A stretch of 8,092 nucleotides of DNA, taken from contig CAAFWT010000149.1 in the NCBI GenBank assembly GCA_900766785.1, positions 1-8,092 of the forward strand, written 5' to 3'. The notes below the pieces were generated by a model. The model was not told the origin of the DNA and searched no databases. It saw nothing but the letters and a program-made list of their open reading frames with translations. The position numbers and the translations under genes were made by a program. The DNA comes from an uncultured Paraprevotella sp. (GTDB lineage: Bacteria; Bacteroidota; Bacteroidia; Bacteroidales; Bacteroidaceae). Positions within the stretch are counted from its first letter, which is position 1, and each line of letters opens with the position of its first letter. Of this stretch, positions 1 to 7,810 are shown in pieces.

Positions 1-20
1 GACGTGTGCTCTTCCGATCT
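1..20 (+). other. Illumina adapter remnant (assembly artefact)
   Basis: Bases 1-20, GACGTGTGCTCTTCCGATCT, are identical to the last 20 bases of the Illumina TruSeq index-read adapter, which ends in GCTCTTCCGATCT. This is not genomic DNA. Biological sequence starts at about 21. The adapter is by chance open in the frame of the following gene, so translation from the GTG at 6 adds five false residues (MLFRS) in front of the real partial protein. The match is seen directly; the adapter's identity is from established knowledge. Confidence 0.96.
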
Positions 21-485
21 TACGGCAATTACTCTGGTGCTTATGTTCCCAATGCCAGGGTCATGAGTGGTAAGTATGACATCCAGGTAGTGGTGGTACC
101 TTATTTCTACAAGATGATTGCTGATGCCGGTACCATTGACTCCACTTACTATGATTCTCTCTTTGTGGACTCTGTAGCCAAGATGAATATGAACAAGTTC
201 AAGACACGTGTTCGTTACAATAATGGTAAGACACGCGACGAGCAGAGTAAGTGGGTGACCAGTACTACAACTGGTAATCGTGTTGACACGGTAACTGTTG
301 CCGAGGATTTCGAATTCCCATATTCTTACAAGAACCTTCGCTACAGTTATCCTACCTTGCTTATTCAGAGTGAGGCCAGTGCAAGTGATAGACGTAAGGG
401 TTATATCCTGCCCATCTGCATAGACCAGATTATTCTGAAGAGCAAAGAGACCGGTAACGAAATAGTTGTTGACCCCCAGGAATAA
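21..485 (+). CDS. C-terminal fragment of a SusCD-associated surface protein, possibly fasciclin-domain type
   Basis: The 5' end is cut off by the contig edge; 154 residues remain, read in frame from TAC at 21 to TAA at 483-485. The fragment is rich in beta-prone, aromatic and Thr/Val stretches, such as SGKYDIQVVVVPYFYKM (about residues 14-30 of the fragment) and EDFEFPYSYKNLRYSYPTLL (about 94-113). It has no membrane helix. A C-terminal 'SGKYDIYVVFVP...' type beta domain is what I recall from Bacteroidota fasciclin-domain lipoproteins encoded just before this subtype of SusC/SusD pair. That assignment is from memory of the family, and the fasciclin domain itself would lie upstream of the contig. 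The stop is only 9 bp before the susC-like start, so co-transcription is likely. Alternatives are another SusE/SusF-like glycan-binding lipoprotein or an uncharacterised DUF. Its presence as a real gene is well supported by the tight spacing and uninterrupted frame; its identity is uncertain. Confidence 0.7.
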   Translation, partial: YGNYSGAYVPNARVMSGKYDIQVVVVPYFYKMIADAGTIDSTYYDSLFVDSVAKMNMNKFKTRVRYNNGKTRDEQSKWVTSTTTGNRVDTVTVAEDFEFPYSYKNLRYSYPTLLIQSEASASDRRKGYILPICIDQIILKSKETGNEIVVDPQE

Positions 486-494
486 TATACGATT

Positions 495-3400
495 ATGAAA
501 AGTAATTTCAATCATACATTTTTGCACAGAGCCTTGGGCGCAGGCCTGTGTGTGTTGATGCTGTCTGGCCTGAGCATTTCCTCTGTGTATGCTCAGACGG
601 AGGGCACAGACACAGTTGCGGTACGTCGTATTGCAAAAGCCAAGAAGAATAAGCAGTACCCAACCAAGACCGTGACTGGTAAGATTACCGACAATGCTAC
701 AGGTGATCCCATGGGTGGCGTACGTATTCAGGCACTTGGCCTTGAAGCATACTCAACGTTGACAGAGGAGGATGGTTCCTTCAAGTTGGACATTCCTACC
801 TTCTCGGATGCCCTCTATGTTTATGCCGAGGGTTACAATCCCACACAGGTAGCTGTAAAGGATGGTGTTGCAGATGCATCTCTGCTCACCACTCAGTTCA
901 ACGGTTTTTATACTGACGGAACATCCATCACATCTCAGCGCAAGGTGACCTTGGATCAGACCAGCAGCATGAGCATCGACGAAGATATCGAGCGTAAGTT
1001 GGGCGGTGATATCCGCACCATCAAGCGCAATGGCTTGCCAGGTATCGGTTCGTTCATGAATATTCGTGGTGTCAACTCTCTGAATGCCAACACACAGCCT
1101 ATCCTCATTGTGGATGGTAACATCATCGACTCTCAGTATGACCGTACCACCATGCACGAAGGCTTCTATAACAATATTCTCCTAAGTCTCGACCCAGAGA
1201 ATGTTGAGAGTGTACAGGTTATTAAGAATGCCACTGCTCTCTATGGTGCCAAGGGTGCCAACGGTGCTTTGATTATCAACACCAAGCGTGGTAAGAGCAT
1301 GGCCACCAAGATTAATGTACGTGTATATGGTGGAGCAGAACTTACTCCCAACAAGCTTGATGTCTTGAGCGGTGACCAGTACACTGCTTATCTGAGTGAC
1401 ATGATCAGCACTGTGAAGAATAATACTTCCAGTTCTCTTCGCTCTTACACCTTCTTGGATAAGAGCCCCAGTAACTATTATCGTAAAGTCTTTGATAACA
1501 ACACTGACTGGCAGAAGGATATGTACCGTACAGCCATGACCCAGAACTATAAGATTAGTGTGGAGGGTGGTGACGAAATCGGTATGTATGACCTCTCTCT
1601 GGGTTACACCAAGAGCGAGAGCACAGGTAAGGGCACTGATTTTGACCGTCTGAACCTTCGCTTCAACACCGATATCAAGGTGTTCTCCAAGGTCAACACA
1701 GAGCTGGACATTGCCTATAGCCAGAACAGTTATCACATCATGGACAATGGTTGGAGTGAGTCTTACGACATGCAGAACATCGGTTCCACCAATGTGCTGG
1801 GTCTCATCCAGGCTCCCTTCATCAGTCCTTATGCCTACTATTATGACGAGAATGCTACCGATGCATATTCATCTGATCGCCTGAGACTCTCCCACGAGTA
1901 TGCCGGCAAGTATGCAGCCAACGGTGGTACACTCATGCAGAACCCCTTCAACTTCTCTAACATGATCAATACGGGTTCTAATATCATGAACGAGGCATTG
2001 CGTAATCCTTATTGGATTCTTCAGAATGGTGAGGGTAACAATAAGAACTATGCTCAGACCACACAGATCAATCTGAACGTGAAGCCCACCTATCAGGTGA
2101 CCAAGACCTTCTCTATCAGCGACCGTTTCAACTTCAATATGAACCGTGGCAATGAGAAGTACTTCCTTCCTGTAAGTGGTACCACCAATTATTATCTGCA
2201 GGATCTGGGTTATGTGACCAGCGTACAGAAGACCTTCTTCTCTAAGGCTACCACCTTGCAGAACGACCTTCGTCTCAACTGGGAGAATACCTATGGCGCA
2301 CATCACGTGAATGTGTTCGGCGGTTGGCGTTATAACAACTATTCCTACAGTTACAACTATATGCAGGGTTACAACAACGAGAACGATAAGCTGCCTATCC
2401 TCTCCAAGAACATGAAGTACATCAACTATGGTGGCTCCAATGACAACTGGATAGATATGACTTATTACTTCGATGCCAATTACAACTACAAGAACCGTTA
2501 CTTTGCCGACTTTACCGTCAGCTCTATGGCTGGCAGCCGCTTCGGTGACTCCACCAAGGACGGTTTCCAGTTGTGCGGTGTGAGCTGGGGCGTATTCCCC
2601 TCTCTGCAGTTGGGTTGGGTGATTTCCAGCGAGCCTTGGTTCAAGACTTCTAAGGGTATCAACTACTTGAAGCTGACAGCAGGTGTGGACCAGAGTGGTA
2701 ATGATGACCTTGACTACTACGCAGCACGTACTTATTGGGAGAGTGTCAATGTGACCCACAACACCGTTGGTCTGTATCTGAAGAACATTGAGAACAGTAC
2801 CATCCAGTGGGAGACCACCACCAAGTACAACGTGGCATTGCAGGGTAGTTTCCTCAACAACCGTTTGCAGGCTGGCATCGACCTCTTCTGGAACAAGACC
2901 GACAATCTGCTCACTTTGCGTGAGTTGCCTTACATCTCTGGTATGTCGGAGAGGTATTGGACCAATGAAGGTCAGCTCAAGAACAAGGGTGTAGAAGTTA
3001 GCGTCAATGCTGCTCTCATCAACAAGAAGGACTGGAAGTGGGAAATCGGTGCCACACTGGGTCATTACAACAACAAGATTACCGACCTGCCCAACGGCAA
3101 GGCCAACACCATCGAACTCTCTGACGTGAACGGTGGCCACAAGCAGACTATTCATGGCTATACCAACAGTGTATATGGCGAGGACAATATCCTGACTGCT
3201 GTCGGATATGCAGTAGGTAGCTTCTACGGTTGGCAGACAGATGGAATCCTCAAGGATGACCAGGAGGCCAGCACTGCCGGTGCTCTGGGTTATCTGAAGT
3301 ATCCCACTGGACTTGCCGACGCAGACAAGAAGTACTATAATTTCCAGGCTGGTGACGTGAAGTTCGTGGACCAGAATAATGATGGTGTGATAGATGATGC

Positions 3401-3926
3401 CGACCGTGTGGTCATCGGTAACCCCAATCCTGACATCTATGGCAACATCTATACAAGCCTCACCTGGAAGAACCTTCGTCTGGATGCCAACTTCAAGTAT
3501 AGCGTAGGTAATGACATCTACAACTACCAGCGCTCCGAACTGGAAGGTCTGAATACCACTTACAACCAGACCACTGCAGCATTGCGTCGCTGGACTTATG
3601 AAGGTCAGGTGACCGATATGCCTAAGTCATGCTATACCTACAGCGACGAATGGCGCAACAATGAGCGTATGTCAGACCGCTGGATTGAGGATGGCAGTTA
3701 CCTGAAGTTGAAGAACATCCGTCTTACCTATAACATTCCTTACAGCAACAGCTGGTTGCTGGGTCTGAAGGTTTGGGGTGAGGCCAACAATGTCTTCACT
3801 GTGAGCAAGTATCTGGGCACCGATCCCGAGATGAGCAGCCGCAATGGCATACTCTATCAGGGTATCGATACCGGCTTGATTCCCAACGGACGTAGTTTCA
3901 ACGTAGGTGTTTCAATCAACTTGTAA
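495..3926 (+). CDS. SusC/RagA-family TonB-linked outer-membrane transporter
   Basis: This is an outer-membrane beta-barrel that, with its SusD partner, imports a large nutrient using energy from TonB-ExbBD. At 1143 aa it is at the upper end of SusC sizes. In order: a signal peptide with likely cleavage after VYA (residue 33, before QTE); a basic linker (about 41-57); a carboxypeptidase-regulatory-like beta domain (about 58-125, TVTGKITD...GVRI...EDGSFKLDIP); a plug domain (about 150-270) with the SusC signature NIRGVNSLNANTQPILIVDG (189-208) and ESVQVIKNATALYGAKGANG (238-257); then the barrel, rich in aromatic/Asn strands and ending NVGVSINL. Near the C-terminus GDVKFVDQNNDGVIDDADRV carries the Asp/Asn-rich, calcium-loop-like motif common in SusC proteins. 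There is no STN domain, so no sign of direct anti-sigma signalling. The usual EVVVVGYG-like TonB box before the plug is not evident; RKVTLD (149-154) sits near that place. ATG at 495 is chosen because it begins the signal peptide and lies in the same context as the susD start. The substrate cannot be read from the sequence. Confidence 0.96.
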   Translation: MKSNFNHTFLHRALGAGLCVLMLSGLSISSVYAQTEGTDTVAVRRIAKAKKNKQYPTKTVTGKITDNATGDPMGGVRIQALGLEAYSTLTEEDGSFKLDIPTFSDALYVYAEGYNPTQVAVKDGVADASLLTTQFNGFYTDGTSITSQRKVTLDQTSSMSIDEDIERKLGGDIRTIKRNGLPGIGSFMNIRGVNSLNANTQPILIVDGNIIDSQYDRTTMHEGFYNNILLSLDPENVESVQVIKNATALYGAKGANGALIINTKRGKSMATKINVRVYGGAELTPNKLDVLSGDQYTAYLSDMISTVKNNTSSSLRSYTFLDKSPSNYYRKVFDNNTDWQKDMYRTAMTQNYKISVEGGDEIGMYDLSLGYTKSESTGKGTDFDRLNLRFNTDIKVFSKVNTELDIAYSQNSYHIMDNGWSESYDMQNIGSTNVLGLIQAPFISPYAYYYDENATDAYSSDRLRLSHEYAGKYAANGGTLMQNPFNFSNMINTGSNIMNEALRNPYWILQNGEGNNKNYAQTTQINLNVKPTYQVTKTFSISDRFNFNMNRGNEKYFLPVSGTTNYYLQDLGYVTSVQKTFFSKATTLQNDLRLNWENTYGAHHVNVFGGWRYNNYSYSYNYMQGYNNENDKLPILSKNMKYINYGGSNDNWIDMTYYFDANYNYKNRYFADFTVSSMAGSRFGDSTKDGFQLCGVSWGVFPSLQLGWVISSEPWFKTSKGINYLKLTAGVDQSGNDDLDYYAARTYWESVNVTHNTVGLYLKNIENSTIQWETTTKYNVALQGSFLNNRLQAGIDLFWNKTDNLLTLRELPYISGMSERYWTNEGQLKNKGVEVSVNAALINKKDWKWEIGATLGHYNNKITDLPNGKANTIELSDVNGGHKQTIHGYTNSVYGEDNILTAVGYAVGSFYGWQTDGILKDDQEASTAGALGYLKYPTGLADADKKYYNFQAGDVKFVDQNNDGVIDDADRVVIGNPNPDIYGNIYTSLTWKNLRLDANFKYSVGNDIYNYQRSELEGLNTTYNQTTAALRRWTYEGQVTDMPKSCYTYSDEWRNNERMSDRWIEDGSYLKLKNIRLTYNIPYSNSWLLGLKVWGEANNVFTVSKYLGTDPEMSSRNGILYQGIDTGLIPNGRSFNVGVSINL

Positions 3927-3951
3927 TCAAAGAGTCAAAGGATATAAGATT

Positions 3952-6231
3952 ATGAAAACAAAATCTATTATAAGCCTGCTTGTCTTCTGCATGACCCTGG
4001 GCATGTTTACCACATCATGCGAGGATATGCTTACACCCGACAGCGAGCGCCATTCCTATGAGGTGGCGAAGGATACGCTGTACTCCTATTGGGGTATAGT
4101 GAAGTCTCTTCAGAATATTGCAGAGCGCTATGTAATCCTCAATGAGTGCCGTGGTGACCTGGTGGACGGAACCACCAATGTGAGTGATACCATCGCAGCC
4201 ATATTGAACTTCGGTCAAAATGGTTATGAGGATAAGTATGAGGATGGTGCTTGCAAGTACCTGCGCATCAGCGATTACTATCATGTGATCAACAGCTGTA
4301 ATGCCTATATTGCTCATTGTGATACTTTCCGCACCACCGGTACAGACCGCAAGTATATGATACGTGAGTATTCTCAGGTACAGGCTATACGTGCTTGGGT
4401 GTACATGCAGTTGGTATATGCCTATGGCGAGGTTCCCTTCTACAAGGAGCCTCTCCTCACCACCGGTGACATCGACAAGATGGCCAATAATCCCAACCGT
4501 CAGATGGCCAATGCCGGAAATCTGGTCGACTTGCTGGCCGATGACCTCATCGCTATGGAGTATGTAGAACGTCGCTACGGTTTCCCCTTCTATAACAGTT
4601 ATGGTGATACCGACCCCAACAGCTCCAATTATGTTTGCCATAGTTCCAAGTTGATGTTCCCCGTGAGCCTGGTGTTGGGTGACCTTTACCTGATGAAGGG
4701 CGACCAAGAGTCCTGCCGTCAGGCAGCCCGCCACTATTTCAATTTCTTCAATGATAAGAATGGCGGCCCCATCTTGCCACATTATTATTGTGATGCTAAT
4801 GTGGTGGAGGGACTGGATAATGTCATATACGATTACATCGGTTCTCCTTATAATGAGAAGTGGGAGAATGACAGAATTTATGAGTCTATTACCTGCATCC
4901 CCAGCAACAAGGGTAAACTTGACGGTAATGTGAATACCGACATCAGTCGTCTCTTTGGCTTTGAGCCCCAGACATCCACCAATGGTGGAGGTGATGATGT
5001 GACTTCGTCAGTCTCCCTGACACTTAATTTCGAGCGTCAGCTTGTGGCCAGTACCGGATATGAGGCTCTCTGTGATTCGCAGGAGTATGAGATTTATATT
5101 GGTGACAGCAGCAACCCCTTCCTTTCACTTGAGGTAATGCCCGATGCTGGTGATGCACGTCGCGCATGGATTATGAATCCTCGTACAGGTATGCCTTATA
5201 CTGGCAGAGTAGGTGACGATCAGGTATATGGCAAGTTTGTGTCTAAGCAGAATCCTTCAGGAAGTTTCTCCACTGTATATCCTGTGGTATATCGCCGTTC
5301 ACAGGTTTGGTTGCACTTTGCCGAGGCACTCAACCGTGCAGGCTATCCCAGTTATGCATTTGCTATCCTGAAGAATGGTCTCTGCCAGAACGACTATTGG
5401 TATCCTGAGGAAGAGGATTACGAGCCCACCGAGGTTCTGTATCGCTGGATTAATACCAATGATACTCTGGATGTGGATACCATACCTGCTCAGGATGGCT
5501 CAGACCTCTATCTGCCCGCAGAAGAGTTGCAGAAGGAGGTTTTGGATACCTATCTGGCTTTAGGTTTGGACAGCATAGATGTTCTCTCTTGCGGTGTCAT
5601 TGATTCTCTGGTTATTAAGCGCCAGAACTATAGTTCACGCTTTGACAGAGCCTGCTATTATCTGGATCGCAGAGAGGTGGAGAAGAGTAAGGAGGAGCCT
5701 TTCCTCAACTTTGATTCATACTATCTCGAGGGCAATAGCACCGTTGTAGGCATCACTTACAAGAACTCTATGTATTCTCGTACCATAGGCATGAGGTCTT
5801 ATCCCACCAGTAGTATCTCCGACTTCTATCTTACCATTGGTATCCATCAGAAGGGTTGTGGCTTCATTCGCTACGACGAGCGTGCTCAGAGTGGTATAGA
5901 GAGCCGTTACAACTATGTGGACCAGGTGGCTAAGAAGATCAAAGAGAATCATGGCATTGTGGTTACCAAGGAAGATATCTATGGTGACGATGATAAGATT
6001 CGTGGTTATGTGATAGAGGCTGTTGAGGATCTCATCATTGATGAGTGTGCTCTTGAACTCGCTTTCGAGGGAAGCCGCTTCTCTGACCTTGCCCGTGTAT
6101 CTCTCCGTCGTAATGATCCCACTTATCTGGCCAAGCGCGTGGCCAAGCGTAAGGGAGAGATGGATATGGGCCTGTACAACTTCCTGAGCCAGAGTCCCAA
6201 GAACTGGTACTTGCCTTTCCCCACTGAATAA
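3952..6231 (+). CDS. SusD/RagB-family nutrient-binding outer-membrane lipoprotein, extended form
   Basis: This is the surface lipoprotein that caps the SusC barrel and helps capture the ligand. The start is ATG 3952: it begins a lipoprotein signal (MKTKSIISLLVFCMTLGMFTTSC) with Cys23 as the lipidated residue, followed by EDMLTPD, an acidic stretch of the kind that directs Bacteroidota lipoproteins to the cell surface. An upstream in-frame ATG at 3907 would overlap susC and bury the signal peptide, so it is rejected. SusD landmarks are QAIRAWVYMQLVYAYGEVPF (144-163, TPR-like helix), YRRSQVWLHFAEALNRAG (447-464), IDECALELAFEGSRFSDLAR (696-715) and the C-terminal NWYLPFP. The length of 759 aa is well above the usual 500-600. 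The excess lies mainly between the AEALN and FEGSR motifs, about 235 residues, where tens of residues are more usual. The gene follows susC by 25 bp, so they share an operon. YSYWGIVKSLQNIAERYVILNECRGDLVD near the N-terminus fits the subclade that I associate with fasciclin-type neighbours (recollection, not a search). Confidence 0.95.
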   Translation: MKTKSIISLLVFCMTLGMFTTSCEDMLTPDSERHSYEVAKDTLYSYWGIVKSLQNIAERYVILNECRGDLVDGTTNVSDTIAAILNFGQNGYEDKYEDGACKYLRISDYYHVINSCNAYIAHCDTFRTTGTDRKYMIREYSQVQAIRAWVYMQLVYAYGEVPFYKEPLLTTGDIDKMANNPNRQMANAGNLVDLLADDLIAMEYVERRYGFPFYNSYGDTDPNSSNYVCHSSKLMFPVSLVLGDLYLMKGDQESCRQAARHYFNFFNDKNGGPILPHYYCDANVVEGLDNVIYDYIGSPYNEKWENDRIYESITCIPSNKGKLDGNVNTDISRLFGFEPQTSTNGGGDDVTSSVSLTLNFERQLVASTGYEALCDSQEYEIYIGDSSNPFLSLEVMPDAGDARRAWIMNPRTGMPYTGRVGDDQVYGKFVSKQNPSGSFSTVYPVVYRRSQVWLHFAEALNRAGYPSYAFAILKNGLCQNDYWYPEEEDYEPTEVLYRWINTNDTLDVDTIPAQDGSDLYLPAEELQKEVLDTYLALGLDSIDVLSCGVIDSLVIKRQNYSSRFDRACYYLDRREVEKSKEEPFLNFDSYYLEGNSTVVGITYKNSMYSRTIGMRSYPTSSISDFYLTIGIHQKGCGFIRYDERAQSGIESRYNYVDQVAKKIKENHGIVVTKEDIYGDDDKIRGYVIEAVEDLIIDECALELAFEGSRFSDLARVSLRRNDPTYLAKRVAKRKGEMDMGLYNFLSQSPKNWYLPFPTE

Positions 6232-6245
6232 GTCTCACCCCTTTT

Positions 6246-6272
6246 CCCCAACCCTTTATTCATAGGTTGGGG
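6246..6272 (+). repeat. 8-bp GC-rich inverted repeat after susD
   Basis: CCCCAACC (6246-6253) and GGTTGGGG (6265-6272) are perfect reverse complements around an 11-nt loop, starting 14 bp after the susD stop. It is preceded by TTTT but followed by AACGATAAG, so it lacks the U-tract of a classical + strand terminator. It may act with the larger hairpin just downstream, or stabilise the 3' end of the susD mRNA. Confidence 0.7.
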
Positions 6273-6279
6273 GAACGAT

Positions 6280-6333
6280 AAGAAAGACGAAGCCTTCGGG
6301 AATCACATGATTCCTGAAGGCTTTGCCTTTCTT
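6280..6333 (+). terminator. Long intrinsic terminator of the susCD operon
   Basis: Bases 6280-6304 pair with 6309-6333 around the loop ACAT: 25 positions with one A-C mismatch (6287/6326) and two G-U pairs (6289/6324 and 6298/6315). The inner 15 bp, from AAGCCTTC to GAAGGCTT, are unbroken. The outer part is A-rich on the left and U/C-rich on the right (TTTGCCTTTCTTTCT), which is the form of a Rho-independent terminator, although the tail is not pure U. It lies 48 bp after the susD stop and ahead of the fucosidase promoter, so it separates two transcription units. The A-rich left side means it could also work on the minus strand, but no minus-strand gene is seen. Confidence 0.85.
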
Positions 6334-6372
6334 TCTCCTTCATACATTTCGGATGCTTACAGAAAAATTGTG

Positions 6373-6380
6373 TAACTTTG
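6373..6380 (+). promoter_or_regulatory. Bacteroidota-type -7 promoter element for the fucosidase
   Basis: TAACTTTG matches the Bacteroidota consensus TAnnTTTG exactly. It sits between the terminator and the fucosidase start, predicting transcription from about 6385-6390 and a leader near 55-60 nt. The -33 element is weak: TTTC at 6347-6350 is the nearest match to TTTG, and its 22-bp distance is slightly longer than the usual spacing of about 19 bp. The motif match is seen; promoter activity is inferred. Confidence 0.6.
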
Positions 6381-6444
6381 TATGTGAGATGTCTCTTTTG
6401 TGAACACGCTCATCGTTTTGAGATTTATCATTTACACCTAAGAT

Positions 6445-7803
6445 ATGAATATTATGCAAACCGTCACTCACAGACTTCTGGTCAGTTCCATTCGCGTTTT
6501 CTCTCTGGCAGTCCTTTTTGCCATTCTATCGTCCACTCCCTCGATGGCAGACGAAGCAGCATCCACCTATCAGCCTTCAGAGAGTAATCTTCAGGCACGC
6601 AAGGCATTCTCTGAACGTCGTTTCGGCATCTTTCTCCATTGGGGAATCTATAGTATGTTCGGACAAGGAGAGTGGTACATGAACAATGCGGGTATCCACC
6701 GCAACGAATATGCCAAGGCGGCTCAGGGTTTCTTTCCCTCTCGGTTCGATGCCAAGGCATGGGTCACAGCTTTCCGTCAGGCAGGTGCCAAGTATATCTG
6801 TTTCACCACACGCCATCATGATGGATTCTCGATGTTTGCCACCAAGCAGTCCGATTATAATATCGTAGACGGCACACCATTCCGTAGAGATGTCCTGCGT
6901 GAACTTGTGGACGAGTGTCGTCGTCAGGGGCTGGCAGTACATTTCTATTATTCTCATCTCGATTGGACACGTGAGGATTATCCAGTAGGCCGTACTGGTG
7001 GCCGTTCTGGACGTGACCGTTCCAAGGCCAGTTGGCCTTCCTATTTCTCTTTCATGAATGCTCAGCTCACCGAGCTGGTGAAAAACTATGATCCGGATGC
7101 TCTCTGGTTTGACGGTATGTGGGATCACGATGGTGACTCCACGCCCTTCGACTGGCAGCTGGACGAACAATATGCCTTGCTTCACAGCCTGAAACCCAGT
7201 TTGCTGGTGGGCAACAATCATCATCTCACACCATTCCCTGGTGAGGACATGCAGTTCTTCGAGCGCGATTTACCAGGAGAGAACAAGGCAGGATTCAGCG
7301 GCCAGGCCAGCGTCAGTGCCCTTCCTCTGGAGACCTGTGAGACCATGAACGGTAATTGGGGCTATAGCGTACAGGACCAGAAATACAAGAGTGTGGACCA
7401 GATAGTGCGCTTGCTCGTGGGTGCTGCAGGCAAGGGAGCCAACCTCTTGCTCAACATCGGTCCCATGCCCAACGGTGAACTTCCCTCCCTCTCTCTGGAG
7501 CGGTTGCAGGGAGTAGGCAAGTGGCTGGAGCAGAATGGTGAGACCATCTATGGCACTGTGGCAGGTGATGTTCCCACTCATCCCTGGGGAGTTACCACTC
7601 GCAAGGGCGACCGCCTGTTTGTACACATCATGTCGCATCCCGACTCCAGTCTCTTCCTTCCCTTGAAAGCCAAGGTGCGCAAGGCCCTCAACTTCCAGTC
7701 CAAGCAACCCTTACGTTTCAGTCAATCCAGCGAGGGCGTGCTTGTTCATCTGGGAGAGGTGCCTCAGGGTGCTGATTTCATAGTGGAACTGCAGACTAAA
7801 TAA
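6445..7803 (+). CDS. Secreted GH29 alpha-L-fucosidase
   Basis: This is a retaining exo-fucosidase that releases terminal alpha-L-fucose from glycans such as mucin, milk or plant oligosaccharides. Its 452 aa fit a catalytic (beta/alpha) barrel (about 45-370) plus a small C-terminal beta domain (about 380-452). GH29 landmarks are FGIFLHWGIYSMFGQGEWYM (60-79), YICFTTRHHDGFSMF (117-131; His124-His125 line the fucose pocket in this family) and ALWFDGMWDHDG (219-230), with Asp223 the expected nucleophile. The acid/base residue is less certain; Glu273 in FFERDLPGEN and Glu296 in PLETCETMNGNWGY are candidates. An N-terminal hydrophobic segment (about 15-30) ending PSMA/DE gives a type I signal peptide with cleavage near residue 35. 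There is no lipobox, so the enzyme is periplasmic or secreted rather than a surface lipoprotein. ATG 6445 is given as the start; ATG 6454 is in frame, three codons on, and equally possible. It has its own promoter and is separated from susCD by a terminator. The sequence alone does not settle subfamily A (relaxed) versus B (alpha-1,3/4-specific). Confidence 0.96.
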   Translation: MNIMQTVTHRLLVSSIRVFSLAVLFAILSSTPSMADEAASTYQPSESNLQARKAFSERRFGIFLHWGIYSMFGQGEWYMNNAGIHRNEYAKAAQGFFPSRFDAKAWVTAFRQAGAKYICFTTRHHDGFSMFATKQSDYNIVDGTPFRRDVLRELVDECRRQGLAVHFYYSHLDWTREDYPVGRTGGRSGRDRSKASWPSYFSFMNAQLTELVKNYDPDALWFDGMWDHDGDSTPFDWQLDEQYALLHSLKPSLLVGNNHHLTPFPGEDMQFFERDLPGENKAGFSGQASVSALPLETCETMNGNWGYSVQDQKYKSVDQIVRLLVGAAGKGANLLLNIGPMPNGELPSLSLERLQGVGKWLEQNGETIYGTVAGDVPTHPWGVTTRKGDRLFVHIMSHPDSSLFLPLKAKVRKALNFQSKQPLRFSQSSEGVLVHLGEVPQGADFIVELQTK

Positions 7804-7810
7804 TTGAATG

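Noticed and set aside
1869..3155. 428-codon open frame on the minus strand inside susC
   Set aside because: It lies fully antisense to a certain SusC coding region and follows its codon pattern. Its translation is Val/Ile/His-rich low-complexity with no domain or start context.
3907..3951. Upstream in-frame start for the SusD-like gene
   Set aside because: It would overlap the end of susC and put 15 polar residues before a clear lipoprotein signal peptide; ATG 3952 begins that signal exactly.
4015..4782. 255-codon minus-strand open frame inside susD
   Set aside because: Antisense shadow of the SusD reading frame, with the same unnatural Ile/Val/His-rich composition.
6246..6272. First hairpin as a stand-alone intrinsic terminator
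   Set aside because: The stem is good but no U-tract follows on either strand; the larger hairpin at 6280-6333 fits better.
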